A stretch of DNA of 64,000 nucleotides from Helicobacter vulpis. GTDB lineage: Bacteria; Campylobacterota; Campylobacteria; Campylobacterales; Helicobacteraceae. Numbering within the stretch: position 1 is the first letter of the stretch; the number at the start of each line of letters is the position of its first letter. Positions 29,126 to 40,012 of the stretch are shown in pieces. The position numbers were made by a program, and so were the translations under genes. The stretch spans positions 1 to 64,000 of the forward strand of contig NZ_QXQT01000002.1 in the NCBI RefSeq assembly GCF_003660395.1. Direction: 5' to 3'. The notes under the pieces were generated by a model, which saw only the letters and a list, made by a program, of their open reading frames with translations, did no database searches and was not told the DNA's origin.

Positions 29126-29911
29126 ATGATCACCATGAAAGATTTATTAGAGTGTGGGGTGCATTTCGGGCATCAGACAAGGCGTTGGAATCCTAAAACC
29201 GCGCGTTTTATCTTTGGGGTGCGCAAGAATATCCACATCATTGATTTACAAAAAACTTTGCGCTACTTTCGCTATACCTACAATGTGGTGCGCGATGCCA
29301 GCGCAGAGGGCAAGACTATCATGTTTGTAGGCACTAAAAAACAGGCTAGCGATGCGCTCAAAGAGTATGCGATGCAAGTCAATGTGCCCTATGTGAATTA
29401 CCGCTGGTTAGGGGGTATGCTCACCAATTTTAGCACCATTAGAAAATCCGTGCGCAAGCTAGAAATCATGGAGGACATGGAGACTAGCGGGCAGATAGAC
29501 CTGCTCACCAAAAAAGAAAAGCTAATGATCTTGCGCAAGAAAGAGAAGCTTGAAAAGTATTTAGGCGGAGTGCGCCACATGAAGCAAATGCCTGATATGA
29601 TGTTTGTGGTAGATGTGGTGAAAGAAAAAATCGCGGTGGCTGAGGCTAGGCGACTAGGCATCCCCATTGTCGCCCCCCTAGACACCAATTGCGACCCGGA
29701 TTTAGTGGATTACCCCATCCCGGGCAATGACGATGCGATTCGCTCGATTCGTCTGTTCTGTAAAGAGATGGCAGAGGCGATCACAGAAGGGCGCGAATTG
29801 GTGGGCAGACCCCAAGAAAATCTTGAAGAGGTTGAACATGTGAGCGCGCAAGAGCGTCAAGAGGTGTTAGAAGAGGTGTATCAAGAAGGAGAACAAGATG
29901 AGTCAAATTAG
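29126..29911 (+). CDS. rpsB: 30S ribosomal protein S2
   Basis: The start at 29126 ([24 protein letters not shown]) follows AAGGAGA by 5 nt; the open frame reaches further upstream into the leader hairpin. About 261 residues. Blocks such as [30 protein letters not shown] and [12 protein letters not shown] are diagnostic. An acidic C-terminal tail is present. It overlaps tsf by 14 bp. Confidence 0.97.
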   Translation: MITMKDLLECGVHFGHQTRRWNPKTARFIFGVRKNIHIIDLQKTLRYFRYTYNVVRDASAEGKTIMFVGTKKQASDALKEYAMQVNVPYVNYRWLGGMLTNFSTIRKSVRKLEIMEDMETSGQIDLLTKKEKLMILRKKEKLEKYLGGVRHMKQMPDMMFVVDVVKEKIAVAEARRLGIPIVAPLDTNCDPDLVDYPIPGNDDAIRSIRLFCKEMAEAITEGRELVGRPQENLEEVEHVSAQERQEVLEEVYQEGEQDESN

Positions 29912-30959
29912 TGCCGCGCAGGTAAAGCAATTGCGCGAAATGACGGACGCGCCCATGATGGATTGCAAAAAGGCGTTGGTAGAGTGTGGGGGGGATTTGG
30001 ACAAAGCCATCGAACACCTGCGCCAAAAAGGCTTGAGCAAGGCGGTTAAAAAAGCCGATCGCGTGGCCTCTGAAGGCGTGATCGCTCTAGAAGTGGATGC
30101 CCAACAAGCCACCATGCTAGAAATCAATAGCGAAACGGATTTTGTGGCTAAAAACGATCACTTCAAGGCGTTGGTGTCTAAAAGTTTAGAGGTGGCTAAG
30201 ACACAGGGGGTAGAAAGTGTAGAGGCGTTGTACCAAGCCCCTGTAGAGGGGCAGACCTATGAAGCCTATCTGCACAGCGCGATCGCCAAAATTGGTGAAA
30301 ATATTGTGCTGAGGCGTTTAGCCCAGCTCAAAGCAGGGGGGCATGAAGCCTTGAATGGGTATTTGCACGCCAACCACCGGGTGGGCGCGATCGTTAAAAT
30401 CGCCCACACAAACCCAGCTCATGCTCATAAACTCAAAGAATTAGCCCGCCAGATTGCCATGCATGCCGCAGCGATGAAGCCAGTTGTGCTAGATTATCAT
30501 GCCTTTAGCCCTGAATTTATCACACAAGAGAAGTTAGCTTTAGTCGCAGAGCTAGAAAAAGAAAACGAGGAGCTCAAACGGCTGGGCAAACCTCTAAAAC
30601 ACATCCCCACCTATGTCAGTCGCGTTGAGCTCACCCCTGCTGTGTTGCAAGCTCAAGAAGAGGCGTACAAACAAGAGTTAAAAGAGCAGGGCAAGCCGGA
30701 GAAAATCTTTGATAAGATCATCCCGGGCAAGATGGAGCGTTTTATCGCGGATAACACCCTTTTAGATCAACGCTTGACTTTACTAGGGCAGTTTTTTGTC
30801 ATGGACGATAAAAAGACCATCGCACAGGTGTTAGAAGAAAGGGGCGCAGAGCTAGAGGACACTCTGAGCATTAGCGCCTATGTGCGCTTTGAGGTGGGCG
30901 AAGGCATTGAAAAGAAACAAGAGGACTTTGCTGCCGAAGTGGCAGCACAGATTAGCTAA
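29898..30959 (+). CDS. tsf: Elongation factor Ts
   Basis: The nucleotide exchange factor for EF-Tu. It has 353 residues, longer than the E. coli protein (283) but usual for Helicobacter. The N-terminal motif is [21 protein letters not shown], followed by [10 protein letters not shown]. Its ATG lies inside the end of rpsB after AAGGAG. Confidence 0.96.
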   Translation: MSQISAAQVKQLREMTDAPMMDCKKALVECGGDLDKAIEHLRQKGLSKAVKKADRVASEGVIALEVDAQQATMLEINSETDFVAKNDHFKALVSKSLEVAKTQGVESVEALYQAPVEGQTYEAYLHSAIAKIGENIVLRRLAQLKAGGHEALNGYLHANHRVGAIVKIAHTNPAHAHKLKELARQIAMHAAAMKPVVLDYHAFSPEFITQEKLALVAELEKENEELKRLGKPLKHIPTYVSRVELTPAVLQAQEEAYKQELKEQGKPEKIFDKIIPGKMERFIADNTLLDQRLTLLGQFFVMDDKKTIAQVLEERGAELEDTLSISAYVRFEVGEGIEKKQEDFAAEVAAQIS

Positions 30960-32122
30960 TGGATCGCTATCTTTTTACCTCTGAATCGGTTACAGAGGGA
31001 CACCCGGACAAAATGGCAGATCAAATCAGCGATGCCATCTTGGACTACATCATTGAGCGTGACCCGCACGCACGCGTGGCATGCGAAACCCTCTTAGCCA
31101 ATGGCTTTTGCGTGATCACTGGTGAGCTTAAAACCCGCGTCTATGCCCCTATGCAAGAGATCGCCAGAGGCGTGGTGCGCGACATTGGCTACACGGACGC
31201 GCTCTATGGCTTTGATTACCGCAGCGCTGCCGTGCTCAATGGGATTGGCGAACAAAGCCCAGACATCAATCAGGGCGTGGATCGCCCCGATGGCGAGGTG
31301 GGGGCAGGCGATCAAGGCTTGATGTTTGGCTATGCATGCGATGAGACCCCCTCTTACATGCCCCTAGCCATTGATTTAGCCCATGCCATCACGCGCGCGC
31401 TAGCCCAAGCTAGAAAGAGCGCGGTCTTGCCTTTTTTACGCCCGGATGGCAAGGCGCAGGTTACTATCCAATACGAGGGGCACAAACCCGTAGGGATCAA
31501 TACCATCGTGGTTTCTACCCAGCACTCCCCTGAGATCGATCAAAAACGCCTTAGAGAAGCCGTCATTGAAGAGATTGTCTATAAGGTGTTGCCTAAAGAG
31601 TTTCTCAACGACAATATCACTTACCACATCAACCCCACGGGTAAATTTGTGATCGGCGGACCACAGGGCGATGCGGGTTTGACGGGGCGTAAGATCATCG
31701 TAGACACCTATGGGGGGAGTTGCCCGCATGGCGGGGGGGCGTTTAGCGGCAAAGACCCCTCTAAGGTGGATCGCAGCGCGGCGTATATGGCACGCTACAT
31801 CGCCAAAAACTTGGTGGCAAGTGGGGTGTGCCATAGAGCCACCGTGCAACTCGCCTATGCGATTGGGGTGGTAGAACCCGTGTCTGTCTATGTCAACGCG
31901 CATGGCACAAGCGCGTACAGCCCTGAACAGCTAGAGGCTTGCGTGCGCGCCCTTTTCAAACTCACGCCCAAGGGGATCATGCAAAGTCTCAATCTCTTAC
32001 GCCCCATTTATCGCCAGACCGCCACTTATGGGCATTTTGGACGCGAGGGCTTTAGCTGGGAGAACACAGACAAGGTAGAGGCGATTATAGAGTATTTTAA
32101 AGCCAAGTCTTTAAAGGCATGA
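30959..32122 (+). CDS. metK: S-adenosylmethionine synthetase
   Basis: Makes SAM from methionine and ATP. It has 387 residues. [36 protein letters not shown] and [19 protein letters not shown] are the signature stretches. The start overlaps the tsf stop (TAATG) and has no obvious ribosome binding site, so translation probably depends on coupling to tsf. Confidence 0.97.
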   Translation: MDRYLFTSESVTEGHPDKMADQISDAILDYIIERDPHARVACETLLANGFCVITGELKTRVYAPMQEIARGVVRDIGYTDALYGFDYRSAAVLNGIGEQSPDINQGVDRPDGEVGAGDQGLMFGYACDETPSYMPLAIDLAHAITRALAQARKSAVLPFLRPDGKAQVTIQYEGHKPVGINTIVVSTQHSPEIDQKRLREAVIEEIVYKVLPKEFLNDNITYHINPTGKFVIGGPQGDAGLTGRKIIVDTYGGSCPHGGGAFSGKDPSKVDRSAAYMARYIAKNLVASGVCHRATVQLAYAIGVVEPVSVYVNAHGTSAYSPEQLEACVRALFKLTPKGIMQSLNLLRPIYRQTATYGHFGREGFSWENTDKVEAIIEYFKAKSLKA

Positions 32123-32214
32123 TTTAGGGGATTGCTTTGGATTCTCAAACATGCTAGGGCTTTTACAAACATTTTGGGTTGTCTGTGTCCTTAAAATATG
32201 TCAATGGCGGGGTG

Positions 32215-33114
32215 ATGAAAGCAAATGCTAAGAATCACCTAGACGCTTACTACACTAAACCCGCCATCGCCAAAGAGCTGTTTAACGCCACTCAAGAAAT
32301 CATTGCTAAACACGAAAACCTAGACAAATACACTTGGCTAGAGCCCAGCGTGGGGGAGGGATGTTTTTACGATCTCTTACCCGAAGCTAAAATTGGGATT
32401 GACATCAACCCCACTAAAGAGGGCGTGATTTGTGCCAACTTTTTAGAGTGGGAGCTGCCCCAAAAGCCCCTAATCGTGATTGGCAACCCCCCCTTTGGGC
32501 ATCGGGGGGTTTTAGCCCTAGAGTTCATCAAGCACGCCAAGAGTGCGGAGTTTGTGGCCTTTATCTTGCCCATGTTTTTTGCCAGTCTAGGCAAGGGGTC
32601 GGTGCGCTACCGGGTGCAAGATTTGTATTTATTGCATGAACAAAGCCTGCCTAAGAACTCTTTTTATTTGGCTCATGGCAAGGAAAAGCAAGTACGCTGT
32701 GTGTTTCAGATTTGGAGCAAGAATCACAAAAACCCCAAGAGCGAGTTTAATTGGTACCGCCACAAGAAAGGCGAACCCTTTAGCCATTTACTCAAAGTTG
32801 TAACGGTGTCCTTAGCCAAAAATAGAGAGTGTGGCAAGGCGTGGATTTTTGAGAAAAAAGCCAATTTTTATCTCTCCAGCACCTTTTTTAAACAGACTGC
32901 CGTTGTGCCTGAGTTTGCGCAAGTGAATTACAAAAGCGGAATCGCTATCATCTACCACGAAAACGCCCCTAAGGACAAGTTAGACGCGCTCTTTTTAAAC
33001 GCCAATTGGTGTCAATACAGCTCTTTAGCTACGAATGGTTGCAGGCATATTGGCAAGGCGCACATTTACCAGCTTTTAAAAGATAAAGGGTTTAGTGAAA
33101 ATGAACATGCATGA
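32215..33114 (+). CDS. N6-adenine DNA methyltransferase (orphan)
   Basis: About 299 residues from the ATG at 32215, preceded by GGCGGGG; an in-frame TTG at 32179 is less likely. Motif I-like WLEPSVGEGCFYDLL binds SAM and motif IV NPPFG is the catalytic loop of adenine-N6 methylases. The target-recognition part is short. No intact restriction gene adjoins it: a 33-codon frame starting at 33101 overlaps its end but is cut short. It may be the surviving half of a restriction-modification system or a solitary methylase. Confidence 0.75.
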   Translation: MKANAKNHLDAYYTKPAIAKELFNATQEIIAKHENLDKYTWLEPSVGEGCFYDLLPEAKIGIDINPTKEGVICANFLEWELPQKPLIVIGNPPFGHRGVLALEFIKHAKSAEFVAFILPMFFASLGKGSVRYRVQDLYLLHEQSLPKNSFYLAHGKEKQVRCVFQIWSKNHKNPKSEFNWYRHKKGEPFSHLLKVVTVSLAKNRECGKAWIFEKKANFYLSSTFFKQTAVVPEFAQVNYKSGIAIIYHENAPKDKLDALFLNANWCQYSSLATNGCRHIGKAHIYQLLKDKGFSENEHA

Positions 33115-33202
33115 GATTTTACTAACGCTCATTGAGCGTAAATACCAAGAGATTAAGGAAAAACAGCAAACCGGCATGTTTGAAGGGGAAATTCAACGAT
33201 AA
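33101..33202 (+). pseudogene. Truncated 5' end of a gene coupled to the methylase
   Basis: A 33-residue frame (from MNMHEILLTLIERKYQ) begins inside the methylase stop region, as expected for the next gene of a restriction-modification pair. It ends early at TAA 33202, just where sequence of a different character begins. I read it as the start of a partner gene cut by a recombination junction near 33185-33200. Confidence 0.45.
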
Positions 33203-33485
33203 TCCTTGCAAAATAGAAAAAACAGATCTATACGGATTTAGTGGTGGAGACCACATTTTTGTTTCGTGTAAGGACAAAATAGCAGTGGGTGATCCAAAAG
33301 CAGCTAAATATGCCAAAGACCATGAAAACGAAGAGAGGGACTATAACCTATTGAAAAACAACTGCCATGGTTTCACTGCGGAGTGTTTTACAAGAAACGA
33401 GCAAAATGAGGTTCGTATTAGCAAACCTGACGATGTTGGGGAAAATCTAGGCATGGACTGCTGGCGGTGGTGGAAGTATAAGTAG
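33190..33485 (+). pseudogene. LRAT/NlpC-like domain fragment
   Basis: The frame runs from a TTG at 33132, but only the part from about 33190 looks like a native protein. It holds GGDHIFVSC and LLKNNCHGFTAECF, reminiscent of the His and Cys regions of LRAT-type papain-like folds (H near the start, NC-F at the active site). The N-terminus and any strong start are missing. It is more AT-rich than its neighbours. It is probably a displaced fragment, and the family call is tentative. Confidence 0.4.
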
Positions 33486-33528
33486 CCTTAAACACCCACG
33501 CCTTAACTTGTGCGTGGGCGATAGGCTA
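33483..33528 (+). repeat. Nested inverted repeat after the LRAT-like fragment
   Basis: Outer TAGCCT (33483-33488) pairs with AGGCTA (33523-33528); inner CCCACGC (33495-33501) pairs with GCGTGGG (33512-33518). No run of T follows, so it is not a classic terminator. It begins at the stop codon of the fragment and precedes the next gene by about 30 nt. Confidence 0.5.
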
Positions 33529-33557
33529 ATAAGGGTGAAATTTTACAAAGGAGCAAG

Positions 33558-33956
33558 ATGGGTATTTTGGATTTTATGGCGGGGCTGGTGGGCGTATCCG
33601 CGCAAAATGCGAGTCGCAACACCCCACAGAGTATCATCATTGATGAGGAAACCGCCAAACATGTCAGGGGGAGCGGGGACTCTAAAGCGAGCGATTTTGG
33701 CTACTCTTCTTGGATTTTCTATTACAAAAAAATACGCTACCCCAACAAAGACAAAGAGGAGCTTGAAAATAAGGTTCTCCCATGCTGTCAATATTGGTGT
33801 TCTAGAGATGCCGATCGGGGGGCGCATGTGAAAATTGAGGAGCTGTATGGAGGGAAGTGGTGGATTGTGCCGGTGTGCTCTAGCCATAACCCCCGTACTG
33901 ATGAGGAATTTAATGTCAAGGCAAACACCATAGCTATTAGACACCCTAAAAAATGA
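33558..33956 (+). CDS. Hypothetical protein with a Cys/His-rich end
   Basis: 132 residues. The C-terminal half contains CCQYWCSRDADRGAHVKIE and WWIVPVCSSHN, a Cys...GAHV...IVPxC..HN arrangement that looks like a metal-binding, HNH-like or toxin-associated fold. The N-terminus MGILDFMAGLVGVSAQNA could be a short hydrophobic segment. The ATG follows AAAGGAG. No firm family. Confidence 0.5.
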   Translation: MGILDFMAGLVGVSAQNASRNTPQSIIIDEETAKHVRGSGDSKASDFGYSSWIFYYKKIRYPNKDKEELENKVLPCCQYWCSRDADRGAHVKIEELYGGKWWIVPVCSSHNPRTDEEFNVKANTIAIRHPKK

Positions 33957-33978
33957 TTTTTGAAGCTCAATAGAGAAT

Positions 33979-34022
33979 CTCCTAGTAGCGGTGTGGAAAT
34001 CATGCCCACACTCTGCTAAGAG
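33979..34022. terminator. Stem-loop between convergent genes
   Basis: The left arm starting CTCCTAG and ending GTGTGG pairs imperfectly (with G-T wobbles) with CCACAC... ending CTAAGAG. It sits between the plus-strand gene ending at 33956 and ppsA ending at 34041, so it could serve both strands. Confidence 0.45.
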
Positions 34023-34040
34023 TTTATAGCACGGGGTGCG

Positions 34041-36452
34041 TTAGCAAGAACCTTCTAATTGCACAACTCTATTCCAAGTGGCGATCACCGAGTCCGGATT
34101 GAGCGAGAGGGAGCTAATGCCCTGCTTGACTAGAAACTCTGCCACCTCAATGTAATCGCTGGGGGCTTGCCCGCAAATCCCACAATACTTGCCATGCCTT
34201 TGGCACGCCTCAATGGCGCGCTTGAACATCTCCAACATCACCGGATTGCGCTCATCAAAGACATGGCTGACCAACTGCCCGTCCCGATCCACGCCCAAAG
34301 TGAGCTGGGTTAGATCGTTGGAGCCAATGGAGAAACCATCAAAGAGAGACAAGAAGTCATCAGCCAAGATCACATTCACGGGCAATTCGCACATGATATA
34401 AATATCTAGCCCATTTTTGCCCGACTCTAGCCCATTTTTGCGTAAAATTTCTAAGACTTTTTTAGCCTCCTCAATGGTGCGCAAGAAGGGGATCATAATT
34501 TTCATATTGGTTAGTCCCATCTTTTCACGCACCATGCACAAGGCTTCACACTCCCAAGCAAAGGCTTCCTTATAAAGGTCTGAATAATAACGACTCGCCC
34601 CCCTAAAACCTAGCATGGGGTTTTCTTCATGGGGTTCATACGCGCTCCCCCCCAGCATGCGCATGTATTCATTGGATTTAAAATCGCTGGTGCGCACAAT
34701 CACCGGTTTAGGATAAAAGGCAGCGCTAATCATCCCCATCCCCTCGGCAATCTTTTTGACAAAAAAGTCCTTAGGGCTTGCATACCCGGCGATCAAATTC
34801 TCTAGCTGATCGCGCTCAGGCACGCTTTTATTGTGGTGTAAATCCACTAAAGCTAGGGGGTGGGCTTTGATTTGGTTGAGCATGATGAGCTCCATGCGCG
34901 CCAACCCCACGCCGTGATTGGGTAATTGAGAGAATTTAAACGCCTTCTCTGGATTGCCAATGTTAAGATAGATTTTAGTCTTGGGTTCTTGCAGCGCGTC
35001 TAAAGCGATACGCTCCACTTCAAAGGCATGCGCGCCCGCGTAAATATAGCCCGTCTCCCCTTGCGCACAAGAAATCGTAACCTCCATGCCCGTATAAAGC
35101 GATTCGGTCGCCCCAATCGCCCCCACAATGGTGGGCACGCCAATCTCTCTAGCCACAATGGCGGCATGGCAGGTGCGCCCGCCCCGATTGGTAACTACCG
35201 CGCTTGCTTTTTTCATGATGGGCTCCCAATCTGGGTCGGTGTTGTCGGTTACTAAAATCTCGCCCTCTTTGAAAATATTCATGTGATCGAGACTATTGAT
35301 CACGCGTACCTTGCCTATGCCGATCTTGCCCCCGATGGCTTTGCCCGTGAGCAAGACCTCTTTGGGCGCATTGCTTTTAAAATGGTATTTTTCATACACC
35401 TTAGCGCTTTGTTTGAGACTTTGGCTCTGCACGGTCTCAGGGCGCGCTTGCACGATGAAGATCTCCCCACTATCCCCATCTTTTGCCCATTCAATGTCCA
35501 TAGGGCGGTACTGCCCGGCTTCTTTGGTGTAGTGCTCTTCAATGATAGCCGCATCGCGCGCGAGGTTCAAAATATCGCTATCGCTCAAAGAAAAGCTAGC
35601 TTGTTCTTTAGGGGTGGTGGGGATGGTTTTGGTGGGGTGTTCGCTCCCCCGACTCGCATACACAATCTTTTTGACTTTATCGCCCAGTTGGCGCTTAATA
35701 ATGGGTTCTTTGCCTTGCGCTAGAGTGGGCTTAAAGACATAAAACTCGTCCGGATTGACCAACCCCCCCACCACGCTCTCCCCCAAGCCCCAAGAAGAAG
35801 TGATAAAGACCGCGTCTTTAAAGCCGGTTTCCGTGTCAATAGAAAACATCACCCCCGCGCTCGCCTTGTCCGCGCGCACCATTTTTTGCACCCCCACACT
35901 CAAAGCCACCTTCAAGTGATCAAACCCCCTAGAAGCGCGGTAACTAATGGCGCGATCGGTAAAAAGCGAGGCTAGGCATGCCTTGATGTAGTGAATCAAT
36001 TCTGTTTTGCCCTTCACATTTAAATAGGTGTCTTGTTGCCCGGCAAAGGAGGCATCGGGGAGATCCTCCGCAGTGGCAGAAGAGCGCACCGCGACATCGG
36101 CTTCACGCATGCCATATTCATCACTGAGCATTTTGTACGCCTGTAAAATCTCATCGCGCAAATCAGCAGGGAGGGGCGTGCCAAAGATGAGATCGCGAAT
36201 CTGTTTGGAGCGCATTTTGAGCACATCTAATTCGGTCGCGTCCACGCCCTCCAAGAGGGCTACAATCTGTTCTTTAATCCCCCCTTTTTCTAAGAGATAC
36301 CAATAGGCATCGCTGGTGATGGCAAAGCCATTAGGTACTTTAATGCCACTGGGCACGAGTTCTTGAAACATTTCCCCAATGCTGGCATTCTTGCCCCCAA
36401 CTAAGGCGACATCTCTGTTATTGATCTCTTTGTAAAGTTTGATGTAGCGCAT
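34041..36452 (-). CDS. ppsA: Phosphoenolpyruvate synthase
   Basis: Converts pyruvate, ATP and water to PEP, AMP and phosphate for gluconeogenesis. It has 803 residues. The N-terminal ATP-binding domain contains [10 protein letters not shown] and [17 protein letters not shown]. The phosphohistidine is in [15 protein letters not shown]. The C-terminal PEP/pyruvate domain has CELPVNVI and [22 protein letters not shown] precedes the ATG. Confidence 0.96.
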   Translation of the reverse strand: MRYIKLYKEINNRDVALVGGKNASIGEMFQELVPSGIKVPNGFAITSDAYWYLLEKGGIKEQIVALLEGVDATELDVLKMRSKQIRDLIFGTPLPADLRDEILQAYKMLSDEYGMREADVAVRSSATAEDLPDASFAGQQDTYLNVKGKTELIHYIKACLASLFTDRAISYRASRGFDHLKVALSVGVQKMVRADKASAGVMFSIDTETGFKDAVFITSSWGLGESVVGGLVNPDEFYVFKPTLAQGKEPIIKRQLGDKVKKIVYASRGSEHPTKTIPTTPKEQASFSLSDSDILNLARDAAIIEEHYTKEAGQYRPMDIEWAKDGDSGEIFIVQARPETVQSQSLKQSAKVYEKYHFKSNAPKEVLLTGKAIGGKIGIGKVRVINSLDHMNIFKEGEILVTDNTDPDWEPIMKKASAVVTNRGGRTCHAAIVAREIGVPTIVGAIGATESLYTGMEVTISCAQGETGYIYAGAHAFEVERIALDALQEPKTKIYLNIGNPEKAFKFSQLPNHGVGLARMELIMLNQIKAHPLALVDLHHNKSVPERDQLENLIAGYASPKDFFVKKIAEGMGMISAAFYPKPVIVRTSDFKSNEYMRMLGGSAYEPHEENPMLGFRGASRYYSDLYKEAFAWECEALCMVREKMGLTNMKIMIPFLRTIEEAKKVLEILRKNGLESGKNGLDIYIMCELPVNVILADDFLSLFDGFSIGSNDLTQLTLGVDRDGQLVSHVFDERNPVMLEMFKRAIEACQRHGKYCGICGQAPSDYIEVAEFLVKQGISSLSLNPDSVIATWNRVVQLEGSC

Positions 36453-36480
36453 AAGACCCCTTTGTGGTGTGATGTAGAAA

Positions 36481-38139
36481 TTATAACATGGGCGTATCTA
36501 GCCTAAGCTCTACCATGCCCCTAATAGCGTTGGTGGCATAAATTTTATCTGCCCGCTTCAAGTCCTCTAAACTCAACTCTTTAGGGGTGCAACGCCCCGC
36601 CTCAACCAAGCGTGTAACTCCTACTCCCTTTAATAACCCTGTGCCAAATTTGGGGGTATAGAGTTGCCCTTCTAACTCTAAAATAAGATTGCTGCGCGCC
36701 CCCTCTGTAAGCTTCCCTTCAGAGGTGTAGTACAACACATCAAAACAAAGCCCCTCTTGGATTTGCGCGCGCGCACTCTCATACCACGGGGTGTAGGTGG
36801 TTTTATGGGTTAAAAAATCATTATGGGGGTCTAAAGGTTTAGGAGCTAAGAGGAGTTTAGTACTTTTTGGGGGTTCTAGGGGGCTGTATTCTAGGCTATG
36901 ACTGCCATCTTTATGCCACTCTAGGCGTAAAATCCCATCTTGGGTAGGTTGGTAGTGTTCTAGCCAACGATCATAGGTGAAGTTAAAATAACGCGCGCTA
37001 TTTTTTAGACGCTGGGCGTGTAAATCTCTATGGCAAATTTCTAAGTGGCGCACGAGCATGGTTTCAATGAGGCTAAACTCCATTTTAGGCAGAATAAAGA
37101 AACTCTTTAAATAACACTCTTGGTATTCAGATTCTAGCTGGCTAGCCTGTGTTACACCACTGCCCACGCACAAAGTGTAGGTTTGACTCTGCGCGGGCGC
37201 ACACATGGTGCGGATAGGCACATTAAAGAGGGCTTGGTGTGCGTCCACTACCCCAATCGCCCCACAATACACGCCCCGATCATGCTTTTCTAAATCCTCA
37301 ATCAAACGCATGCTTTTTTGTTTAGGTTCGCCAGTTACAGAGCTAGAGGGGAAGATCGCCTGCAAAAGGGGGAGAAGTTGGGGGTTTTTAAGCGTGCCCA
37401 CTAAAGTAGAAGTCATCTGAAAGAGGGTTGGGTGCGCCTCTACTTCGCAAAGTTTGGTAACTTCTATGTTGTGCGCGATTTGAGCGAGTTCTTGGGCGAA
37501 TAAATCCACCACCATCGTATTTTCATGGCGGTTTTTAGGATCGCTTTGTAAAAACTCCCGGTTGTGTGCGTCTTGTTCAGGAGTAATACCGCGCGCGATT
37601 GTGCCTTTCATAGGTTTAACGCGGATGCTTTGTTTGCCATAATCCACATCAAAGAAAAGCTCGGGCGAAAAACTTAAGATAGTTTCAAAGGGGCTTGGTA
37701 AAAAAGCGCAATAAGGGGTGTGTTGGTTGCGCAAAACTTGCTCAAAAATGGCGCGGGGGGTGGTGTGGGTTTTAAGGTGCAGGGGCAAAGTCAAGTTCAC
37801 CTGCGCACATTCGCCATCTTCAAAGGATTTTTGAATCGCCTTGAATTGTGCGGCATAGGTGTTAAAGTCTATAGGTGTGTCAATTTGGGGGTAAAAAACC
37901 ATGTTTTCTAGGGGCTTGGGGGTGTAGGTTTGCCTCTTGGCAAACTGGGTAAAGTAGGCGATGGGGGTGGTGCTTTTAGAGGCGCTTAGAGCGTGGTAAT
38001 GCACATAACCTACAAAATAGCCGCTATGGCGTTGTGTGTCTATTTGGGCGAGCAAGTCCTGCAACTGCTTGCTATCAAAGGCACTTAAACTTTGCAAGGG
38101 GCTATGGTAATAAAACTCCCCAAAAATGGCTTCTTGCAT
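36481..38139 (-). CDS. pabB: Aminodeoxychorismate synthase I fused to 4-amino-4-deoxychorismate lyase
   Basis: Makes p-aminobenzoate for folate. It has 552 residues from the ATG at 38139 ([14 protein letters not shown]), which follows AAGGATTGAG. Residues to about 345 are the chorismate-binding domain ([41 protein letters not shown]). The rest is a class IV aminotransferase-like lyase ([27 protein letters not shown]). Such PabB-PabC fusions occur in Helicobacter (HP0293 position). It begins 1 bp after its upstream neighbour. Confidence 0.9.
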   Translation of the reverse strand: MQEAIFGEFYYHSPLQSLSAFDSKQLQDLLAQIDTQRHSGYFVGYVHYHALSASKSTTPIAYFTQFAKRQTYTPKPLENMVFYPQIDTPIDFNTYAAQFKAIQKSFEDGECAQVNLTLPLHLKTHTTPRAIFEQVLRNQHTPYCAFLPSPFETILSFSPELFFDVDYGKQSIRVKPMKGTIARGITPEQDAHNREFLQSDPKNRHENTMVVDLFAQELAQIAHNIEVTKLCEVEAHPTLFQMTSTLVGTLKNPQLLPLLQAIFPSSSVTGEPKQKSMRLIEDLEKHDRGVYCGAIGVVDAHQALFNVPIRTMCAPAQSQTYTLCVGSGVTQASQLESEYQECYLKSFFILPKMEFSLIETMLVRHLEICHRDLHAQRLKNSARYFNFTYDRWLEHYQPTQDGILRLEWHKDGSHSLEYSPLEPPKSTKLLLAPKPLDPHNDFLTHKTTYTPWYESARAQIQEGLCFDVLYYTSEGKLTEGARSNLILELEGQLYTPKFGTGLLKGVGVTRLVEAGRCTPKELSLEDLKRADKIYATNAIRGMVELRLDTPML

Positions 38140-38140
38140 C

Positions 38141-39028
38141 TCAATCCTTGTAGATGGCATGAAATTTTTCTAGTAAAAAGGCGGGGTTATAACCCATTTT
38201 GGCTTGGCGCAAACCCTCAATGCCTAAATCCTCTTCGCGATTGACTAGGGGGCAGTCTTTAAAAGCATGGGCTAGGAGTTGTTGGTTGATCATCTGATAA
38301 GCCCCGCGCACGCGTGGGTCGGCTTTTTCAATGTGAATCACCGCCATCTGTGCGCTGATTCTCTCCCCAAAACTCAAGCCCACGATGCGCCCTTCTACCA
38401 CGATCACGCCCCCCTGTAATTGCAGCTCCTCAAAGACTTCTAGCGCGTTTAAAATCCCCTGATGTTCGTATTCTAAGGCTTCATCCACCTGCCCTAAGGC
38501 GCGCCATTCACGCAGGGCGCTCACAATCTGATCGCGATTGTGCGCGCTGATAGGCTCATAGGTGAAATGGGGATATTCCTTTAAAAAGGCGTTGAGATGA
38601 TTCTTTTTTTTGTGAAACTTCTTGCCTTGTAGGGCGATGAGTTCGGCGGTGTGGTAGATATAATCAAAGCGATCCCGCTGAGGCTCAATGTCAAAGGCAT
38701 CAGGCAAGAAACTCTCTAATTGCGCCCTCTGCTCTGTTTGCAAGGCTCTAAACTCTAAAACTTCGTGATGGGCTTTGGTGTGGGCTAAAAGCTCTGTAAT
38801 TGCCCCCTTCTTATCCCCCGCCCCAATGGGGTAGAAATAAAAAGGGGGTTGTTTGGGGTATTGTGTGCGAATCACCACACAGCCACACACGAGGGCTAGG
38901 CGAATATCCCTAGTGCTTTGCCACAAATACAAATTGGTAAAATTCACATCCGACACGCTCAAGCTATCCTCTTGTAAATGCGTGTCTAGCAGCCCTTTTA
39001 GCTCTAAACTCAAGGGTTTAAACTCCAC
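38141..39028 (-). CDS. DUF2156-type protein (PG-lysyltransferase C-domain-like)
   Basis: About 295 residues from the GTG at 39028, which follows GGAGAAAAA and avoids most of the overlap with the gene upstream. The pattern (NFTNLYLWQ, KKFHKKKNHLNAFLKEYP, VGLSFGERI, KADPRVRGAYQMINQQLLA, LGIEGLRQAKMGYNP) is that of DUF2156, a GNAT-like fold also found at the C-terminus of MprF. It lies between lysA and pabB as in H. pylori. Substrate unknown. Confidence 0.75.
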   Translation of the reverse strand: MEFKPLSLELKGLLDTHLQEDSLSVSDVNFTNLYLWQSTRDIRLALVCGCVVIRTQYPKQPPFYFYPIGAGDKKGAITELLAHTKAHHEVLEFRALQTEQRAQLESFLPDAFDIEPQRDRFDYIYHTAELIALQGKKFHKKKNHLNAFLKEYPHFTYEPISAHNRDQIVSALREWRALGQVDEALEYEHQGILNALEVFEELQLQGGVIVVEGRIVGLSFGERISAQMAVIHIEKADPRVRGAYQMINQQLLAHAFKDCPLVNREEDLGIEGLRQAKMGYNPAFLLEKFHAIYKD

Positions 39029-40010
39029 TTTTTCTCCGTGTAGTAGAATAAGCACCCAAGCATAGAGGCGCTAAAGGGGTGGGTAATTCTAGGTCTGCGT
39101 TGGCTTCTAGTAAGCACCCTAGTGGCGTGGCTGAAAAGTAGGGGTCCTTGCAAATCTTTAAAAGGGCTTGTACTTCTTGTTGCGCTGTGGGGGCAAACCA
39201 CCACGCCTTGCGTGTGGGGTTGTTTTGTGCTAAAAAGCCAAAACGCCCCACCAACAAGCACCACACATTAGCGATTCTAAAGCTATGCGCGATTTCTAGG
39301 CGTTGTTGTGCAATATGCCCCGCTAAAGCTTTGAGCCCTTGCGCGTACGCGTGGCTAGCGCGCACCTCTAAAAGCCCATAATCCACGCCCTTGAGCAAAA
39401 TCGCCTCAAAAAGCACTAGGGGATTGTAGAGTTTTAATTTAAACTTCTGCCCTAAAAGTCTTCTAGCCGTGCTGGTGTGGGCGCTAACCCCCACTTGTTC
39501 AGGATGGATTAGCCCCCTTGAGATGCCTAAAATCTCTGTATAAACGCTCTCTAATTGCCCCCCCACTTGGGCGTAAATTTGGGCTTCTCTAGCGGGGTTG
39601 TAGATGGGTAAGTTTTGGGCGCGCTTGTGTTGGGCAATACGCCTAGCCACCTCAAAGCGTTTGGTGAGCAGAGCGCTAATTTGGGCATCCAGCGCGTCAA
39701 TTTGGGCGCGTTGACTCTCTAGGCTGCTCTCCTGCAAACAGGCGCGCTCATCTGCCACAAGGCTAGAAAACTCTTCTCTAGCCCTAATCACTTTGAGCAC
39801 CCCCCCCTCTAGGGCGAGTTCTAAAATCTTAGGGCGGCTATTGTAATGGCTAGCCATGCTCGCCCCATAAGCCCCCACCTGCTTGAAGAGTAAAATATCC
39901 CCTTTTGCCACTCCTCTTAAAGCCACTCCCTTTAAAAAGCAATCCGTGCTCTCACACACTGGACCCACGATGTCATAGATCGCCTCTGTGCCCTCTTGGG
40001 CGTTAAGCAC
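39018..40010 (-). CDS. LysA C-terminus fused to chorismate mutase and a weak prephenate-dehydratase-like tail
   Basis: The first ~90 residues (YDIVGPVCESTDCFLKG, SHYNSRPKILEL) are the C-terminal barrel of diaminopimelate decarboxylase, cut from the gene upstream by a frameshift. Residues ~93-175 are an AroQ-type chorismate mutase (IDALDAQISALLTKRFEVA, IAQHKR, YNPAREAQI). The remaining ~155 residues have a faint prephenate dehydratase look (VDYGLLEVRAS where PDT has ADYGVVPVENS). No stop separates the parts. After correcting the frameshift this would be one protein of about 640 residues. Confidence 0.7.
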   Translation of the reverse strand: MLNAQEGTEAIYDIVGPVCESTDCFLKGVALRGVAKGDILLFKQVGAYGASMASHYNSRPKILELALEGGVLKVIRAREEFSSLVADERACLQESSLESQRAQIDALDAQISALLTKRFEVARRIAQHKRAQNLPIYNPAREAQIYAQVGGQLESVYTEILGISRGLIHPEQVGVSAHTSTARRLLGQKFKLKLYNPLVLFEAILLKGVDYGLLEVRASHAYAQGLKALAGHIAQQRLEIAHSFRIANVWCLLVGRFGFLAQNNPTRKAWWFAPTAQQEVQALLKICKDPYFSATPLGCLLEANADLELPTPLAPLCLGAYSTTRRKSGV

Positions 40011-40012
40011 CT

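Noticed and set aside
33483-33528. Nested inverted repeat as a copy of the palindromic element
   Set aside because: Outer TAGCCT/AGGCTA is superficially similar, but the central stem and loops do not match and there is only one arm.
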